The notes: generated by a model from the letters alone, not told the origin. 64,000 nucleotides of DNA from Acidimicrobiales bacterium (GCA_025456085.1 JALOLF010000001.1:1-64000), one strand, 5' to 3'; shown: positions 44,079-53,001, counted from the first letter of the stretch. Numbers and translations are program-made.

Positions 44079-45074
44079 ATGGCAACCGAGGGTCTGCCAC
44101 TTCGTGAAGGCGTCCACGGCGTTGCGGTGCGCGACCTGCAGCACCGACTCACGGCGCTGGGCTTCGAGTGCGCCGGCGAGACGGCCGGGTTCGGCGCGCG
44201 CACCCGCGCCGCGGTCGAGGCCTTCCAACGCCACCGGGGGCTCGTCGACGACGGGGTGTGCGGCACGGACACGTGGTCGGCGCTCGTCGAAGCCGGATAC
44301 CGACTCGGTGACCGCCTCCTGTACCTGCGTGCACCGATGCTGCGCGGCGACGACGTCGTCGACCTGCAACTCCACCTCGACTCGCTGGGCTTCGACGCCG
44401 GGCGACCCGACGGCATCTTCGGGCCCGACACCGAACGGGCCCTCCGGGACTTCCAACGCAACGCCGGGCTGAGCGTCGACGGGGTCTGCGGTCCCGACGT
44501 GCTCGCCGCCCTCCGTCGCCTGGGCGCCGCCACGACAGGCCCCTCGGGCGTCGCCGGTGTGCGCGAGCGCAACCGCCTGCTGTCGGCGTCGCGGGCCCAC
44601 CGGGGACGTCGCATCGCCATCGGGCAGGACGGCCAGCTCGGTGGGATCGCCCGGGCAGTCGAGCGTGCCCTGGCCGCGGACGGCGTCGAGGTCCGGTGCC
44701 TGGCCGACGCCGACCCGTCGGGCCAGGCCGGCGCAGCCAACGACTTCGACGCCGAGCTCTTCGTGGGTCTCGCCCTCAGCCCCGACACCACGCGCCGAGC
44801 CGCCTACTACGCGGCGCCCGGCTTCGAATCAGCAGGGGGTCGCCATCTGGCGGAGCTGCTCGCCGAGCGGGTCGGCCCGGTCGTCGAGTCGAGCTTCGCA
44901 GTCGTCGGGATGCGCGTTCCGGTGCTGCGCGAGACCCGGATGCCGGCGGTGCTGTGCCATCTCGGCCCCACCGTTCCCCCCGCCCAGTGCAGCACCGACG
45001 TCGCCGAAGCCGTGGCGCATGCCCTGCTGTGCTGGCTCGACGAGCCGCTCGGTGAGGACTCCCAGCCGACCTGA
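44079..45074 (+). CDS. cwlM: CwlM-like peptidoglycan-binding pseudo-amidase
   Basis: 331 residues. Two PG_binding_1 repeats (about 9-66 and 88-146: VRDLQHRLTALGF...TRAAVEAFQRHRGLVDDGVCGTDTW; VVDLQLHLDSLGF...RDFQRNAGLSVDGVCG) precede an amidase_3-like domain. The zinc and catalytic residues are missing: the DPGHGG loop reads IGQDGQLGG, the SIHAN motif reads VGLALSP, and the PAVLVE motif reads PAVLCH. There is no signal peptide, as for cytoplasmic mycobacterial CwlM, which regulates MurA/MurJ after phosphorylation by PknB. By position and degeneration this is probably a regulator, not an enzyme. Confidence 0.75.
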   Translation: MATEGLPLREGVHGVAVRDLQHRLTALGFECAGETAGFGARTRAAVEAFQRHRGLVDDGVCGTDTWSALVEAGYRLGDRLLYLRAPMLRGDDVVDLQLHLDSLGFDAGRPDGIFGPDTERALRDFQRNAGLSVDGVCGPDVLAALRRLGAATTGPSGVAGVRERNRLLSASRAHRGRRIAIGQDGQLGGIARAVERALAADGVEVRCLADADPSGQAGAANDFDAELFVGLALSPDTTRRAAYYAAPGFESAGGRHLAELLAERVGPVVESSFAVVGMRVPVLRETRMPAVLCHLGPTVPPAQCSTDVAEAVAHALLCWLDEPLGEDSQPT

Positions 45075-45109
45075 GCAACCGCCGCAGGCGCCGCAACGAA
45101 CAGCGCCCG

Positions 45110-45334
45110 TTCTCCACAGATTTCCCCAGGCTGTGGCCCAGACCTGAGGACAACCTGTCGATCCTCACGAAAGCCCCTGTTCAGGCCCCGTTCCGGTGCC
45201 TTCGTTGCGGCTGCAAGCTCCGGCCCAGAGCAGTGATCCACACCTTGTCCACAGCTAGCGGCGGGGTGTGGACACCGCTTCGAGCAGTGACGAGGGTAGA
45301 GATACCCACAGGCTTTGACACAGCATGTGGATGT
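45110..45334. promoter_or_regulatory. DnaA-box cluster in the convergent cwlM-parB gap
   Basis: The 329-bp gap (45075-45403) between converging genes has no coding sequence. DnaA-box matches are TTCTCCACA 45110, TGATCCACA 45234, TTGTCCACA 45245-45253 (perfect consensus), TGTGGACAC 45267, ATACCCACA 45302 and TGTGGATGT 45326. It could be an auxiliary origin element or a DnaA-titration site. Confidence 0.55.
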
Positions 45335-45403
45335 TCACCTTCAGCTCTGCTGACGGTCACCTGCCCATGACGGTGAGACTTCCGTCACATCGGTGCAGAT
45401 CGG

Positions 45404-46297
45404 TCACCGATCGACGTCACGACCCTCGGTGAGAACCCGGAAGACACGCTCCAGGTCGTCGAGATCGGCGAACTCGATGACGACTCGACCCCGCCGGCGG
45501 CCCATCTGGACCGACACCCGGGTGTCGAGGTGCGCCGAGAGGAGGTGTTCCAACTCCAGGAGCGCCGCGGGTCTGGAGGGCGCCTCGACCACTGCTGCGG
45601 GATCGAGCGGCTGTCGGGCCTCGTGGAGCTCCCCCTGGCGGCGCTTCACCAGCCGTTCGGTCTCGCGGACGTTCAAGGCCTCTCGCACCACGCGGGCCGC
45701 GAGCTGCTCCATCTCCCGCACGTCTTCGAAGGACAGCAGCGGGCGGGCGTGCCCCGCCGACAGCTCCCCTCGGTTCACCAACTCCTGGACCGACAGGGGC
45801 AGGTTCAGCAGTCGCAGGGTGTTGGCGACCGCGGATCGGGACCGGCCCACCCGACCGGCGACCTGCTCCTGGGTGAGGTGGAACTCCTCCATGAGCTGCA
45901 GGAAGGCCCGAGCCTCCTCGATGGGGGTGAGGTCGTCACGCTGGAGGTTCTCGACCAGCGCCTGCTCGAGGGAGACGGCGTCGTCGACGATGCGCACCAG
46001 CGCCGGGATCACCGGGAGGCCTGCACGTTGCGAGGCCCGCCAGCGGCGCTCACCGGCGATGAGCTCGAACTCCTCGCCGTCCTGTCGAACCAGGATCGGC
46101 TGCAGCACGCCCAACTCGCGAATGGAGTCCGCGAGGTCCTCGAGGCTCGCCTCGTCGAACTGCTTGCGAGGCTGGAACCGGTTGGGTCGAACGGCACTCA
46201 CGGGGATCTCACGCAGCTCCGTGAGCCCATCGGCGGTCCGATCACCCGTCGGGATCAGGGCCCCGAGGCCCCTACCCAACCCGCCGCGGCGCTCCAC
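45404..46297 (-). CDS. parB: chromosome partitioning protein ParB
   Basis: 297 residues. N-terminal GLGRGLGALIP, CTPase-domain NRFQPRKQFDEASLEDLADSIRELGVLQPI, LIAGERRWRASQRAGL and VENLQRDDLTPIEEARAF, then the helix-turn-helix LTQEQVAGRVGRSRSAVANTLRLLNLP. It binds parS, spreads and organises the origin region. The GTG at 46297 with AAGGAGG upstream is chosen over the ATG at 46351. Its start lies inside the 3' end of parA (26-bp overlap). Confidence 0.95.
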   Translation of the reverse strand: MERRGGLGRGLGALIPTGDRTADGLTELREIPVSAVRPNRFQPRKQFDEASLEDLADSIRELGVLQPILVRQDGEEFELIAGERRWRASQRAGLPVIPALVRIVDDAVSLEQALVENLQRDDLTPIEEARAFLQLMEEFHLTQEQVAGRVGRSRSAVANTLRLLNLPLSVQELVNRGELSAGHARPLLSFEDVREMEQLAARVVREALNVRETERLVKRRQGELHEARQPLDPAAVVEAPSRPAALLELEHLLSAHLDTRVSVQMGRRRGRVVIEFADLDDLERVFRVLTEGRDVDR

Positions 46298-47177
46298 CGC
46301 TGACCTCCTTCGCAAGCGACCGGTAGGCGATGGCACCTCGGGAGGTGCCATCGAAGACGCTGATGGGCTGACCGAACGACGGGGCCTCGGACAGCCGGAC
46401 AGACCGGGGCACCACGGTGCGGCAGACCTTGTCGCCGAAGTGGGTGCGTACCTCCTGTGCGACCTGATCGGCCAGCTTCGTGCGGGCGTCGTACATGACG
46501 AGCACCATGGTGCTGACCTCCAGACCGGGGTTGAGGTTGCGTCGCACCAGATCGACGTTGTGCAGGAGCTGACCGAGGCCCTCGAGCGCGTAGTACTCGC
46601 ACTGGATCGGAACGAGCACCTCGTCCGCGGCAGCCAGAGCGTTGATGGTCAGCAACCCCAGCGACGGCGGGCAGTCGACCAGCACGTAGTCGAAGTCGTC
46701 GTGGACCTGCGTGATGGCCTGACGCAGCTTGAGCTCGCGACTGAAGGCGGGTACGAGCTCGATCTCGGCACCCGCCAGATCGAGGCTGGCCGGCGCCACC
46801 TGGAGCCCGGCCACCATCGTCTCCACGAGGCACTCGTGCATGGGGACGTCGTCGAGGATCACGTCGTACATCGACACCGCCAACTCCCGGGTGTTGATCC
46901 CCAGCCCGGTGCTGGCGTTGCCCTGCGGGTCGAAGTCGACGACGAGCACCCGGTGGCCCAGGTCCGCCAGCGCCGCCCCCAGGTTCACCGCGGTCGTGGT
47001 CTTGCCCACCCCGCCCTTCTGGTTGGCCACGGCGATCACACGGTGGCGTGACCCGGTATCCCCGACGGAGCCGGCAGCCACCTGCCCGTCGCCCGCCTCG
47101 GGGGTCATGTCATCCACATCGTCGGGCACGCGGCCATCCTTCTCGCTGTCCCTTTTCTGGTCAAGGGGCTCCGCCAT
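46272..47177 (-). CDS. parA: chromosome partitioning ATPase ParA
   Basis: 301 residues. A ~45-residue acidic N-terminal leader precedes the deviant Walker A NQKGGVGKTTTAVNLGAAL, FDPQGNASTGLG, YVLVDCPPSLGLLTINAL and SVRLSEAPSFGQPI. It uses ATP-dependent DNA binding to move ParB-parS. ATG at 47177 is preferred to the ATG at 47270, which lies within the parS repeat region. Two parS sites are immediately upstream. Confidence 0.95.
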   Translation of the reverse strand: MAEPLDQKRDSEKDGRVPDDVDDMTPEAGDGQVAAGSVGDTGSRHRVIAVANQKGGVGKTTTAVNLGAALADLGHRVLVVDFDPQGNASTGLGINTRELAVSMYDVILDDVPMHECLVETMVAGLQVAPASLDLAGAEIELVPAFSRELKLRQAITQVHDDFDYVLVDCPPSLGLLTINALAAADEVLVPIQCEYYALEGLGQLLHNVDLVRRNLNPGLEVSTMVLVMYDARTKLADQVAQEVRTHFGDKVCRTVVPRSVRLSEAPSFGQPISVFDGTSRGAIAYRSLAKEVSGGAPRRVG

Positions 47178-47214
47178 CGCACCCGGCCCCTCGGGATCGG
47201 GCCGACCGTGGTCC

Positions 47215-47230
47215 TGTTTCACGTGAAACA
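47215..47230. promoter_or_regulatory. parS site 1
   Basis: TGTTTCACGTGAAACA, a perfect 16-bp palindrome identical to the bacterial parS consensus, located 38 bp upstream of the parA start. Confidence 0.95.
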
Positions 47231-47262
47231 GGACCCGGAGCGGCGCTCGGAGCAGCGGTGGG

Positions 47263-47278
47263 GGTTTCACGTGAAACA
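47263..47278. promoter_or_regulatory. parS site 2
   Basis: GGTTTCACGTGAAACA, a 14-bp perfect core with one change from the 16-bp consensus at the first base. It lies 32 bp from parS 1, between parA and rsmG. Confidence 0.92.
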
Positions 47279-47352
47279 GTTGGATCGTCCTCGGTCACAG
47301 CGGCCACCGCTCGGTGGGGCGGCCAGATGCTCATCCCTCGTCGGAGCTGCGG

Positions 47353-48024
47353 TCAACTCCCGAAGAGCGGACGGCGACGAGGGACACCCGGACGACGAGG
47401 ATACCGATCCGGGCAGGGGCTGACCCGACGGAACACCCGGATGCGGGCCGGACCCCGGTCGTCCCGGCGCAGGCCGACCGCTTGGAGGTCGCTGGTCGTC
47501 CCCCAGCGCTCCGGACCGCCGCCCGGTGGCTCGCTCACCAGCAGCAGACCGTCGTCGGCCAGGAACGCCGCTGCACACTCCACGACGACCGCCGGCGGAC
47601 CGAAGCTCCGGGCGACCACGAGCTGGAACCTGCCCCGCATCTCCGGCTGGCGAGCGGCGGTCTCCGCCGCGGCCAGCTCGACACGGACACGATCACCGAG
47701 GCGGAGACGACCACGGGCCTCGAGGAGCCAGTCGGTGCGACGCTCGCTGACGTCGAGGAGCGTCCCCCTGCTCGCGGGCCACGCCAGGGCGAGCACGAGC
47801 CCGGGGATACCACCTCCACTGCCCAGGTCGAGGAAGCGACCAGGCACGCCCCCCGAGGCCACGGCCGGCCACACCTCGGGAGCGGCTCGCTCCGCGGCCG
47901 CCGCGAAGGCGAGGGCCTGCTCCAGGTGCTCGTCAACGGGTGTCGGGCCGAGGAAGCCGCGACGCCGGGCCTCTTCGAGCACCTCGAGCAGCGATGCCCG
48001 AGCCGGAGCGGCCAACTCGACCAT
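47353..48024 (-). CDS. rsmG: 16S rRNA (guanine527-N7)-methyltransferase
   Basis: 223 residues of the RsmG/GidB family. SAM-binding motif is GRFLDLGSGGGIPGLVLAL, followed by TLLDVSERRTDWLLEA and the post-motif LVVARSFGPPAVVVECAAAFL. It methylates G527 of 16S rRNA; loss of function gives low-level streptomycin resistance in other bacteria. The C-terminus has an Arg/Pro-rich extension. Start ATG at 48024. It is in the conserved parA-rsmG-jag order. Confidence 0.92.
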   Translation of the reverse strand: MVELAAPARASLLEVLEEARRRGFLGPTPVDEHLEQALAFAAAAERAAPEVWPAVASGGVPGRFLDLGSGGGIPGLVLALAWPASRGTLLDVSERRTDWLLEARGRLRLGDRVRVELAAAETAARQPEMRGRFQLVVARSFGPPAVVVECAAAFLADDGLLLVSEPPGGGPERWGTTSDLQAVGLRRDDRGPARIRVFRRVSPCPDRYPRRPGVPRRRPLFGS

Positions 48025-48036
48025 GTGCGGCCGGCG

Positions 48037-48945
48037 TCAGGCGCTCGGAACGATCACCACCCGCCGATTGGGCTCCTGACCCTCCGACAGGGTCGACACA
48101 CCGTCGATCTCGTTGATCGTGTCGTGCACGACCTTCCGGTCGGCGGGACTCATCGGTTCGAGGGCCTTCTGCACACCGGAGGACAGCACGTCGTCGGCGA
48201 CCTGGTGGGCGAACCGAGCCAGCGCCTCCCGGCGCCGCTGCCGGTAGCCACCGATGTCGAGTCGCACCTTGCCGTGGTGGCGTCCGGTCGCCTTGCGCTG
48301 CACGTAGGTGCGGGCGAGCTCCTGCACGGCCGTGTAGGTGTTGCCCTTGGGGCCGATGAGCAGGCCGAGGTCGTTGCCGGCGACGTCGATCTCCACGACG
48401 TCCTCTTCCACCTGGTTCCGCTGGATGTCGGCCTCCAGGCCGAAGGCTGCGAGCAGCCCCTCCAGGAACTCCACCGTCAGGTCGGCCTGCGTCGCCACGT
48501 CCACCACATCGTCTGTCATCGGTTCTCCTTCACGCTGCGCGGATACCTTCCGACGCGCCGGCTCCTGCTTCCTCTGCACCGGCGGCGCCCCCCCATCGGG
48601 CACCGCGTCCTTCGTCGACTCCTCCGGGGCGGAGACCGGTGCTCCGCCATCCGTCGGTTCGGCGTCCCCGCCACGGCCGGATCGCGACCCGCCGCCGCGC
48701 CGCTCGGAACCCGGTCGGCGCTCGGGTCCCTTGCGCTTGCGATCACGCCGATCGACCTTGGGCCGAGGTCGGGTCGGACGGACACGGGCGCGCACGCGGG
48801 CTTCGCGACGCACCAGACCGAACAGACCGGCCTTCGGCTCCTCCAGGATCTCGAACTCTGCCTCTTGCTCGTCGACACCCAACTGATCGAGCGCGGCATC
48901 CTTCGCCTCGTCGATGGTGCGACCGGTGGTCTCCACCCACTCCAC
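48037..48945 (-). CDS. jag: RNA-binding protein Jag (KhpB) with N-terminal Jag domain, KH and R3H
   Basis: 302 residues from GTG 48945. Jag_N domain (VETTGRTIDEAKDAALDQLGVDEQEAEFEILEEPKAGLFGLV) occupies 1-55. A long basic, Ser/Gly/Pro-rich disordered linker follows (~57-145). The KH domain (DLGLLIGPKGNTYTAVQELARTYV) and R3H-type end (RREALARFAHQVADDVLSSG) lie at ~160-300. It binds RNA and influences cell-envelope growth in other Gram-positives. The GTG start has an AGGTGA upstream. Confidence 0.93.
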   Translation of the reverse strand: MEWVETTGRTIDEAKDAALDQLGVDEQEAEFEILEEPKAGLFGLVRREARVRARVRPTRPRPKVDRRDRKRKGPERRPGSERRGGGSRSGRGGDAEPTDGGAPVSAPEESTKDAVPDGGAPPVQRKQEPARRKVSAQREGEPMTDDVVDVATQADLTVEFLEGLLAAFGLEADIQRNQVEEDVVEIDVAGNDLGLLIGPKGNTYTAVQELARTYVQRKATGRHHGKVRLDIGGYRQRRREALARFAHQVADDVLSSGVQKALEPMSPADRKVVHDTINEIDGVSTLSEGQEPNRRVVIVPSA

Positions 48946-48948
48946 TGC

Positions 48949-50124
48949 TCACCTCTTCTTCGTCTTGCGCGCCCTCGGTTGCAGCGTTGGTGCCTGGGTT
49001 CCCCCGGCTCGCGAAGAATCCGACGACGACTTCTTGGACTGACCGCCGCTCTTGGTGGGAGCGGGCGGTCGTGACGACTTCTTGGCCCGATCGGCAGCGA
49101 TCGCATCGGCCTTGGCTCGGGCAGAGCCGACCAACGAGGTCGGCTTCGTGGTCTCGGACTTGCCGGCCGCCTTCCCGCCACCGGCGGCGGTCCCGGTCTT
49201 GTCGGCCGGCGCGCCCTTGGCCGCCTTGCCGGCCTTGGCGGCGCCTGCCTCCTTGCCCGACTTCGAACCGTCGCCCTTGGCGTCGGCGTCCCCCCGGCGC
49301 ATGCCGTAGATGTGCCGGGAGATGATCCACTGCTGACCGACCCGATAGGTGTTCGAGACCGCGAAGTAGAGCACGAGACCGCCGGGCAGGCCGAAGGAGA
49401 AGACCGGCAGGAAGAACGGCATGATCTTCATGATCTGCTGCTGCTGCGCGGCGGCAGGGGTCTGCGGCTGGCTCGACGCCCGGCCCTGGATCTGGCGCTG
49501 CTGGACCACACCGGTCACCAGCACGATGAAGATCAGCACGAAGTAGGGCAGCGCCGAGACGATCCCGTCCTGACCCATGACCTTGCTCGCCGAAGACGCG
49601 AGGTCGATGCCGAACCAGTTCATGGAAGTGGACTCGTGCAGGCTCTGCCACAGCGCCGAGTCCTCGTGCAGGTAGGCGGGGTCGAAGGGCACGTTCTGGG
49701 AGAAGTCAGGCGCCTTCACGGGTGTCGCCCCACCGGGGAGCTGCCCCGTGAACCACCCGCTGTAGGCGCCGGTGACCGAATCCCTCCGGGTCAGGCCCCG
49801 CAGGACCTGGTAGAGCACGATGAAGACCGGCATCTGCACCAGCAGCGGCAGACAGCCACCCATCGGGTTCAGGTTGTTCTCGCGGTAGAACTTCAGCAGC
49901 TCCTCGTTGAGCTTCTGCCGGTCGTCCTTGTACTTGGACTGGATCTTGCGGATCTCCGGCTGGAGCTGCTGCATCATCATCATCGAGCGGGTGCCCTTGA
50001 GCGTGAGCGGCGTCAGGGCCACCATCACCAGCAGCGTCAACCCGATGATGGCGAAGCCATACGAGGGCACGAGCTCGTAGAAGAACGCGAGCGCTTGGGC
50101 GAACGCGTCGAAGAGGAAACTCAT
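48949..50124 (-). CDS. yidC: membrane protein insertase YidC
   Basis: 391 residues, Gram-positive type (no large periplasmic domain). Helix-rich core: [69 protein letters not shown], then [20 protein letters not shown] and [32 protein letters not shown]. It inserts proteins into the cytoplasmic membrane. Residues ~285-391 are a basic Lys/Ala/Gly/Ser-rich C-terminal tail, the ribosome-contacting type found in high-GC Gram-positives. The start overlaps the yidD stop (ATGA). Confidence 0.95.
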   Translation of the reverse strand: MSFLFDAFAQALAFFYELVPSYGFAIIGLTLLVMVALTPLTLKGTRSMMMMQQLQPEIRKIQSKYKDDRQKLNEELLKFYRENNLNPMGGCLPLLVQMPVFIVLYQVLRGLTRRDSVTGAYSGWFTGQLPGGATPVKAPDFSQNVPFDPAYLHEDSALWQSLHESTSMNWFGIDLASSASKVMGQDGIVSALPYFVLIFIVLVTGVVQQRQIQGRASSQPQTPAAAQQQQIMKIMPFFLPVFSFGLPGGLVLYFAVSNTYRVGQQWIISRHIYGMRRGDADAKGDGSKSGKEAGAAKAGKAAKGAPADKTGTAAGGGKAAGKSETTKPTSLVGSARAKADAIAADRAKKSSRPPAPTKSGGQSKKSSSDSSRAGGTQAPTLQPRARKTKKR

Positions 50125-50381
50125 CGCACGGCCTTCCGTTCAGGCACGGGGTCGTAGCCGAAGCCGCCCCAGGGGTGACAACGTCCGAGGCGCCTCATCG
50201 TCAGCCACGTCCCGCGCAGGACCCCGTGGCAGCGATAGGCCTCCATCGCGTAGGAGGAACAGGTGGGGTCGAACCGACAGGGGGACGGCCGACCGGCGCG
50301 AAGCACCTGGTAGACGTGCACGAACCACATGGCGACCCGCGCCGGGTAGGCCGGCCGCGACGCGACCGGTGCGTCGCTCAC
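50121..50381 (-). CDS. yidD: membrane protein insertion efficiency factor YidD
   Basis: 86 residues from GTG 50381. Signature [38 protein letters not shown], then [18 protein letters not shown]. The cysteines and His-Pro-Trp are those of the family. It assists YidC. It overlaps rnpA at its start and yidC at its end by 4 bp each, so the three genes form a coupled chain. Confidence 0.92.
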   Translation of the reverse strand: MSDAPVASRPAYPARVAMWFVHVYQVLRAGRPSPCRFDPTCSSYAMEAYRCHGVLRGTWLTMRRLGRCHPWGGFGYDPVPERKAVR

Positions 50382-50758
50382 CTGCCGGCCCCCTCCGCGA
50401 TGTGTGCCACTGCTCGTTGCACGAACCGCCTCAACTCCTCGAAGGAACACTCGACTGCGTCCGGACTGGCTGTGACCAGGTAGACCCCGGCCGGCACCCG
50501 CCCCTGGGACACGAGCTCCGTGAAGACGTGGCGCAGGCGCCGTCGGAGCCGATTCCGCTGCACAGCATTGCCGACCTTCCTCCCCAGGGCGAATGCCAGC
50601 TGCACCTGGGACCCCGACCTGCTCCTCCGCCCGAGCCGGACACCGTCGGCCCGGTCGGCGAGGGGCAGGTGGACGACCGTGATCGGCCCGCTCCGGCGAC
50701 GGCGACCGGACCGCCGGAGCTCGGCGAAGGTCGACCGCTCACCGACGGCACCGATCAG
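50378..50758 (-). CDS. rnpA: ribonuclease P protein component
   Basis: About 126 residues. RnpA signature [26 protein letters not shown] and the N-terminal [25 protein letters not shown] are intact. It assists the catalytic RNA in tRNA 5' maturation. In this frame there is no ATG, GTG or TTG near the expected start: the conserved N-terminus begins at a CTG (50758) or ATC (50755) that overlaps the rpmH stop (TGATC). The start given is the CTG. A frame start further upstream would pass through rpmH and add about 90 unrelated residues. Confidence 0.85.
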   Translation of the reverse strand: MIGAVGERSTFAELRRSGRRRRSGPITVVHLPLADRADGVRLGRRSRSGSQVQLAFALGRKVGNAVQRNRLRRRLRHVFTELVSQGRVPAGVYLVTASPDAVECSFEELRRFVQRAVAHIAEGAGR

Positions 50759-50889
50759 GCGGACAGGCGCGTCCGCCCCTTGAGACGGCGGGACCGGACG
50801 ACTGCACGGCCGGCGCGTGTGGACATGCGGTGCCGGAAACCGTGCCTCTTGGCACGGCGCCGGTTGTTCGGTTGGTACGTGCGCTTCAC
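50755..50889 (-). CDS. rpmH: 50S ribosomal protein L34
   Basis: 44 residues, too short for routine ORF listing. It reads [20 protein letters not shown] then [20 protein letters not shown], the complete bL34. The start is GTG with AGGAGG 12 bp upstream on the minus strand. The stop TGA (50757-50755) overlaps the likely rnpA start. Confidence 0.96.
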   Translation of the reverse strand: MKRTYQPNNRRRAKRHGFRHRMSTRAGRAVVRSRRLKGRTRLSA

Positions 50890-51322
50890 GTCGACGTCCT
50901 CCTGTGCGCCCGACCGGGGCACGATGCTGTGGAAAAACCTTCATCACGGTCGGCGGCAACCCCGGACGTGTGCAGCACAGCGGGGACGGAGCGCCCTCGG
51001 AGAAGGCACCCGCGCGGTAGCGAACGACAACCGCCGCGAACCGGGACAGCCTAGACGGGGACGCCTCCGCTCGCCAACCGCGCCGCTCGGGACACCTCCG
51101 CTCGACCCGCACCACGCCTGTCCACAGCCCGTGTGCGCGCCCTGCCCACCGGTGCTACGGTCGCTCTCGCTCTGGGGCGGCACCGGCCGCACTCGTGGGT
51201 GAACCCAGGGCCTCGAAACAGACAATGGTGCACGTCGGGCGAGGTCGTCCGGCACGTCCACTTGGTCCACAGCTGTGGATGGTCCTGTGGACGTTCGACG
51301 GGCTGGGGAGGCGTTCACGCTG
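50890..51322. promoter_or_regulatory. rpmH-dnaA divergent region with DnaA boxes
   Basis: A 433-bp non-coding region between divergent rpmH and dnaA. DnaA-box-like sites: TGTGGAAAA 50928, CTGTCCACA 51118-51126, TGGTCCACA 51263-51271, TGTGGATGG 51274-51282 and TGTGGACGT 51286-51294. The last three overlap the GTG at 51275. This is probably the dnaA promoter with autoregulatory boxes and may form part of the origin. Confidence 0.6.
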
Positions 51323-52723
51323 GTGAGCGAGGCTGAAGTCCTGTGGAGATCCTGTGCGGAACTGCTCCGCGGACAGGTGTCGGAGGCCGTCTGGCTGACG
51401 TCGTTCAGCGCCGTCGAACCGCGGTCGCTCGATGGCACCCGACTCGTGCTCGCGGTGCCGAGCAGCGTCGTGCGCGACCGCATCGAGGGCCGCTACCTGG
51501 CGCTCGTGGAGGGAGCCCTGGCCGACACCGGAGCCGACGGCATCCAGGTCGCGATCGAGGTGCGCACCGATCCGTCGCCGGTCGTCGACTACGACACGGA
51601 GCTCGGTCCCGACGAGCACGAGACACCCGGCCCGTCCGCCGTCCCGGAACTGACCGAGCCCGCCGGGCCCAACCGGGACGGGGACCAGACGCCCGGAGCC
51701 GGAGGCGCGACGCGCTACACCTTCGACGCCTTCGTCATCGGCACGTCGAACCGCTTCGCGCACGCGGCCGCACTGGCCGTGGCCGAGACGCCCGCCCGGT
51801 CCTACAACCCGTTGTTCATCTACGGCGGCGCCGGACTCGGCAAGACGCATCTCCTGCAGGCCATCGCTCACTACGTGGGTGAGCACTACCCCACCTACAC
51901 GGTCCGCTACGTCTCGACCGAGTACTTCCTCAACCAGTACGTGGACGCGATCCGCACCGGTGAGATGGCCGACTTCAAGAAGCGCTACCGCGACGTCGAC
52001 GTCCTGCTGCTCGACGACATCCAGTTCATCGAGGGCAAGGAGGGCCTCCAGGAGGAGCTGTTCCACACCTTCAACGCCATCTACGAGCACAACCGCCAGA
52101 TCGTGCTCTCCTCGGATCGGCCACCCGATGCCATCTCCACCCTCGAGGACCGTCTGCGCAGCCGGTTCCGCATGGGTCTCACCACCGAGATCAACCCACC
52201 GGACCTCGAGACCCGGCTGGCCATCCTGCGCAAGAAGGCCGAGGGTGAGCACTCCCCGGTGCCGGCCGACGTGCTCGAGTTCATCGCCACCCACATCACC
52301 AACAACATCCGCGAGCTCGAGGGAGCGCTCATCCGGGTCACCGCCTACGCCAGCCTCACCGGCGAGGAGCTCTCGCTGGACCTGGCCGAGAAGGTGCTGG
52401 GTGACCTGCTCAAGGACAGCGAACCCCGCCCCATCACGCCCGACCTCATCCTGCGCAAGACCTCCGAGATGTTCGGGTTCAGCATCGAGGAGATCAAGGG
52501 CAAGAGCCGACGGCGGCCGCTCGTCACCGCCCGCCAGATCGGCATGTACGTCTTCCGCGAGATGACCGACCTCAGCTACCCGGCGATCGCGAGGGAGTTC
52601 GGCGGGCGCGACCACACCACGGTGATCCACGCCGTGGAGAAGGTCGGCGGCCTGATGAAGGAACGGCGTCAGATCTACGACCAGGTGACCTCGCTCACCC
52701 AGAGCATCCGCAACGGGAGCTGA
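51323..52723 (+). CDS. dnaA: chromosomal replication initiator DnaA
   Basis: 466 residues from the GTG at 51323. Domain I (LWRSCAELLRGQVSEAVWLTSFSAVEPR), a Pro/Asp-rich domain II, AAA+ domain III (YTFDAFVIGTSNRFAHAAA; Walker A GGAGLGKT; Walker B VLLLDDIQF) and domain IV (GFSIEEIKGKSRRRPLVTARQIGMYVFREMT and GGRDHTTVIHAVEKV) are complete. ATP-bound DnaA opens the origin. The in-frame GTG at 51275 would put the start inside a DnaA-box group, so 51323 with GGGGAGG upstream is preferred. Confidence 0.96.
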   Translation: MSEAEVLWRSCAELLRGQVSEAVWLTSFSAVEPRSLDGTRLVLAVPSSVVRDRIEGRYLALVEGALADTGADGIQVAIEVRTDPSPVVDYDTELGPDEHETPGPSAVPELTEPAGPNRDGDQTPGAGGATRYTFDAFVIGTSNRFAHAAALAVAETPARSYNPLFIYGGAGLGKTHLLQAIAHYVGEHYPTYTVRYVSTEYFLNQYVDAIRTGEMADFKKRYRDVDVLLLDDIQFIEGKEGLQEELFHTFNAIYEHNRQIVLSSDRPPDAISTLEDRLRSRFRMGLTTEINPPDLETRLAILRKKAEGEHSPVPADVLEFIATHITNNIRELEGALIRVTAYASLTGEELSLDLAEKVLGDLLKDSEPRPITPDLILRKTSEMFGFSIEEIKGKSRRRPLVTARQIGMYVFREMTDLSYPAIAREFGGRDHTTVIHAVEKVGGLMKERRQIYDQVTSLTQSIRNGS

Positions 52724-53001
52724 GCGGTGGCCGGCGCGCTCCCGAGGGTGACGACCACCCCTCCCGGTCCTGGGGGCAACACCGTGGACCGTGGTGTGGA
52801 CGACGCCGTTCACGGCGTGGACAACTCCGGGCCAATCCCCCGTCGCCGCCGCGTTGCATGCCAACCTGTGAGATCTGGGGATGTTCGCCGGACAACCGAA
52901 CCCGGCCTGACCAGCGAAAACCGCTGTTCTCCACAATCCACAGCCCTTATCACCATCATTGGCTGAGGAACAGCTGACCAGTAGGAAAGAGAGCTCGACC
53001 G
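52724..53001. promoter_or_regulatory. dnaA-dnaN intergenic region, oriC candidate
   Basis: A 278-bp non-coding space. DnaA-box-like sites: TGTGGACGA 52795, CGTGGACAA 52816, TTCTCCACA 52927 and the overlapping CAATCCACA 52934. A comparatively AT-rich stretch with TTATCACCATCATTGG follows near 52948 and could be the unwinding element. This is the standard actinobacterial oriC position, and gene orientation diverges around it. None of the boxes is a perfect TTGTCCACA. Confidence 0.6.

Noticed and set aside
51275-51322. GTG at 51275 as the dnaA start
   Set aside because: It would place the start inside overlapping DnaA boxes and add 16 residues before domain I; GTG at 51323 has a better SD and homologous N-terminus.
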